A stretch of DNA of 64,000 nt. It comes from CAVYXZ01 sp965223835. Its GTDB lineage: Bacteria > Chloroflexota > Anaerolineae > Aggregatilineales > Phototrophicaceae. The stretch covers positions 1,364,001 to 1,428,000 of the forward strand of contig CBDCXQ010000001.1 of assembly GCA_965223835.1 (NCBI GenBank). Direction: 5' to 3'. Both the position numbers and the translations under genes were made by a program. Each line of letters opens with the position of its first letter. The stretch's first letter is position 1. The notes under the pieces were generated by a model that was given only the letters and a program-made list of their open reading frames with translations, was not told the origin of the DNA and did not search any database. Positions 61,621 through 64,000 of the stretch are shown one piece after another.

Positions 61621-62853
61621 ATGAACTTTGGTGAAGCGATACGAGTTGCCTTCAATGGTTTGCTGACGAACCGCCTCCGTGCTGCATTGACCACACTTGG
61701 TATCATTATTGGTGTGGGTGCCGTGATTAGCCTGGTTAGCCTCGGGCGTGGGGTTGAGGATTTTATCGCGGCGGAATTCGAGAACCTGGGGTCTAACGTG
61801 ATTTTTGTGTTTTCATCACGGCCTGACAGTCCCACTCGCACGCGCATTGATCCCATTACGACCCGTGAAGCAGAAGCGTTAGCTGATCCTCGAATTGCGC
61901 CCAGCATCCGGCGGGTTGCACCGCAATATAGTGTACCTGGGCGGCTGGCACTGGGTTCCGAAACTGTATTCTCGACGATTAGTGGTGTATCGTCGATATT
62001 TCAGGATGTGCGTACCTGGGGTGTGCAGCCCGGCGGAAGTTTTATTACTGACGAGCATGTTGCGGATAAAGCGCGGGTAGCCGTTTTGGGGACAGCAGTC
62101 ATTGAAAATCTGGGTCTTGATGAGACCGCTGACCCGGTGGGCATGAATGTGCGCATCAATGACCTATCATTTACCATCGTCGGGGTGATGGAAGCGGGCA
62201 GCGATGTCAGTGGTGAAAACGACTCAGTATTTGTGCCCATCAGTACCGCTCAGACGCGCCTGGCCGATGCCCGTGCCCGTGATGGGAGCTTTAGAACATC
62301 CGTACTCCATATTGAAGCGCGTTCTGAAGAAGTAATCGATTCTGCCGTAGATGAAATCAATGTCTTTTTATCGGAAGCGCACAACATCAATTTTGATGGC
62401 GAACAGGATTTCCAGGTTGTGACTCAGGCTGGTGTGCTGGAAACAATTGGTCAAATCACGGGTCTGCTGACCGTCTTTCTGGGTATGATTGCCGGGATTT
62501 CGCTGCTGGTTGGTGGAATCGGTATCATGAACATTATGCTGGTGAGCGTGACGGAACGCACCCGCGAAATCGGCTTACGGAAAGCGGTCGGGGCACGCGG
62601 TCGGGACATCTTGACCCAATTTCTGGTTGAGAGCATCGTGCTGTCGTTTCTCGGCGGCGCGATCGGTGTTATTCTGGCGTGGCTGGCAACATTATTGGGT
62701 TCAGCATTGGTACCGGACCTGAGCCTGTCGCTTACATTGGATGCCGTGATTTTAGCCACCGCTGTGAGCAGTTTTGTCGGCGTCTTTTTTGGTGCCTATC
62801 CCGCCAACCGCGCGGCCCGGATGCGGCCCATTGATGCGTTGAGGTTTGAATAA
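61621..62853 (+). CDS. MacB/FtsX-type ABC permease 1
   Basis: The 410-residue permease has the family arrangement: a first membrane helix (ALTTLGIIIGVGAVISLVSLG), a large extracytoplasmic MacB_PCD domain (about residues 45-275) and three helices at the C terminus (about 285-305, 333-360, 370-395) with ERTREIGLRKAVGARGRDI between. It acts in peptide, lipid or drug export of the MacB type. Confidence 0.95.
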   Translation: MNFGEAIRVAFNGLLTNRLRAALTTLGIIIGVGAVISLVSLGRGVEDFIAAEFENLGSNVIFVFSSRPDSPTRTRIDPITTREAEALADPRIAPSIRRVAPQYSVPGRLALGSETVFSTISGVSSIFQDVRTWGVQPGGSFITDEHVADKARVAVLGTAVIENLGLDETADPVGMNVRINDLSFTIVGVMEAGSDVSGENDSVFVPISTAQTRLADARARDGSFRTSVLHIEARSEEVIDSAVDEINVFLSEAHNINFDGEQDFQVVTQAGVLETIGQITGLLTVFLGMIAGISLLVGGIGIMNIMLVSVTERTREIGLRKAVGARGRDILTQFLVESIVLSFLGGAIGVILAWLATLLGSALVPDLSLSLTLDAVILATAVSSFVGVFFGAYPANRAARMRPIDALRFE

Positions 62854-62858
62854 GCTCT

Positions 62859-64000
62859 ATGATTGATAATGTTCGGGTGGCGTTTATTGGGTTGCGGTCG
62901 AACAAGCTGCGAACGCTGTTGACCATGCTAGGTATCACTATCGGGGTGGCAGCGGTTATCATCCTGATTTCGGTGGGACAGGCGATTGATGGCTTTATTC
63001 GGGGCGAGTTCGAAGGCATTGGCGCTAATCTGGTCTATGTGTTTGGCGAATCAGACGGGTTTGATCGCCCCCAACCGGTGACTCAGGCTGACCTGGACGC
63101 GATTTCCGATCCGTTTCGGGTGCCCGAAGCGATGCTCATTATGCCCCAGCTTGATATCGGCACGCAGCAGATTATTTACGAGGGGTCGGAAGACAATGTT
63201 TCGGTCATCGGCACTGGCCCGCAGTATCCTGAGTTGTTTGATCGATTTTTAGTTGCAGGCCGCTTCTTTGACGAAGAGGAATACAATAGTGGGGCACGAG
63301 TAGCCGTCATCACGAAAAAAGTTGTTGAAAGTTTGTTTGCTGACCTCTATCCCGTTGGTCAGACCATTCGGGTGCGCGATGTGCGGTTTACGGTGATCGG
63401 TGTCTTAAATGAAGAGGGCAGCAACTTTGGCCCACCAGGGCAGGACCTGGATGATATGATCTATATTCCAGTTATTACCGCGCAAACGCGTTTGAGTAGT
63501 GATCGGGTAATTTCTGGAGATAAGCCGATCACGGCGATTGTGGTAGCGGCGCGTGATAGCACACGGGTTGATATTGCCGCGCAGCAAATCAAGCAAACAT
63601 TGCGGGAGGAACGTGGGATTAACTTTCGTGACGAAGATGATTTTCAAGTCGTGACGCAAGGTGATCTGTTGAGTAGCTTCAGCAGTGTGACTGGCTTGCT
63701 CACCGTCTTTCTCGGTGTCATTGCGGGAATCTCATTACTGGTGGGCGGTATCGGCATTATGAATATTATGCTGGTGACCGTCACTGAGCGGACCCGTGAA
63801 ATTGGCCTGCGCAAAGCAGTTGGTGCGCAAAAGCGTGACATAATGGCACAATTCCTGGTTGAGGCGGTGGTGCTGGCTTTGCTCGGTGGCACCGTTGGGG
63901 TAATCCTGGCCGGGTTGGCGACGTTTGGTGCTGCAACCGCCCTGGAAACGCTGGATGTCGCGATGCAGCCTTCCAGCGTGATGATGGCGACCCTCATTTC
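62859..64000 (+). CDS. MacB/FtsX-type ABC permease 2, 3' end cut by window
   Basis: The frame is open to the end of the window (380 codons visible). It is a paralogue of the preceding permease: LLTMLGITIGVAAVIILISVG at the N terminus, a MacB_PCD domain (about residues 45-265), then GLLTVFLGVIAGISLLVGGIGIMNIML and ERTREIGLRKAVGAQKRDI. With permease 1 it may form a heterodimer. ATG 6 bases after the previous stop. Confidence 0.92.
   Translation, partial: MIDNVRVAFIGLRSNKLRTLLTMLGITIGVAAVIILISVGQAIDGFIRGEFEGIGANLVYVFGESDGFDRPQPVTQADLDAISDPFRVPEAMLIMPQLDIGTQQIIYEGSEDNVSVIGTGPQYPELFDRFLVAGRFFDEEEYNSGARVAVITKKVVESLFADLYPVGQTIRVRDVRFTVIGVLNEEGSNFGPPGQDLDDMIYIPVITAQTRLSSDRVISGDKPITAIVVAARDSTRVDIAAQQIKQTLREERGINFRDEDDFQVVTQGDLLSSFSSVTGLLTVFLGVIAGISLLVGGIGIMNIMLVTVTERTREIGLRKAVGAQKRDIMAQFLVEAVVLALLGGTVGVILAGLATFGAATALETLDVAMQPSSVMMATLI

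Noticed and set aside
1..64000. CRISPR arrays, insertion sequences, prophage genes
   Set aside because: No regularly spaced repeats, transposase, integrase or terminal inverted repeats were found by reading both strands.

Overview
The window looks like chromosomal DNA of a member of the Chloroflexota (Anaerolineae or a close relative). This rests on a mid-50s percent GC impression, a cofactor F420 operon, MacB-type ABC exporters without a TolC-like partner, a plant/Chlamydia-type enoyl-ACP reductase, and frequent ATGA/GTGA gene overlaps with TTG and GTG starts. The phylum call is inference; no 16S rRNA is present. Coding density is very high, nearly all genes are on the + strand, and I see no insertion sequence, prophage or CRISPR array.

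Left part (1-13 kb): the 3' part of a six-hairpin glycosidase-like gene, a PAS histidine kinase, a divergent ThrB-like GHMP kinase, an ABC exporter, a GNAT acetyltransferase, an SDR/epimerase/methyltransferase run, a divergent osmC/argS pair, dcd, a frameshifted helix-turn-helix gene and a tRNA-Val(UAC).

Middle part (13-40 kb), the most interesting: genes that resemble the ygeW-arcC-ssnA-xdh-yqeC-mocA set of bacterial anaerobic purine/urate catabolism are spread through this stretch. They are a YgeW-like carbamoyltransferase, carbamate kinase, a threonine synthase-like PLP enzyme, a second fold-type-II PLP enzyme, an SsnA-type aminohydrolase, a FAD/2Fe-2S fusion subunit, a molybdenum hydroxylase large subunit, a YqeC-MocA fusion and a trimeric-type purine nucleoside phosphorylase. 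A large poorly characterised protein whose C-terminal half recalls nucleoside phosphorylases lies directly between the two hydroxylase subunit genes. Embedded in the same stretch is an F420 operon (fno, cofE, a stand-alone nitroreductase, cofD, cofC, an LLM-type F420 oxidoreductase). This suggests that purine-derived carbamoyl groups could be turned into ATP by carbamate kinase while reducing power passes through flavin and F420 enzymes; that link is a hypothesis.

Right part (41-64 kb): pantothenate synthesis (panB-panC), a YugP-type membrane zinc peptidase, fatty-acid synthesis (fabF-fabH on the - strand, fabI further on), a GNAT plus MenC/N-acylamino-acid-racemase-type pair, proC, the F1 part of ATP synthase (atpA-atpG-atpD-atpC) behind a good sigma70-like promoter, mreB convergent with rex, and an exporter of two HlyD-like adaptors, one ATPase and two MacB-like permeases, the last one cut by the window edge. 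Several intrinsic terminators and sigma70-type promoters could be read by eye and are listed.
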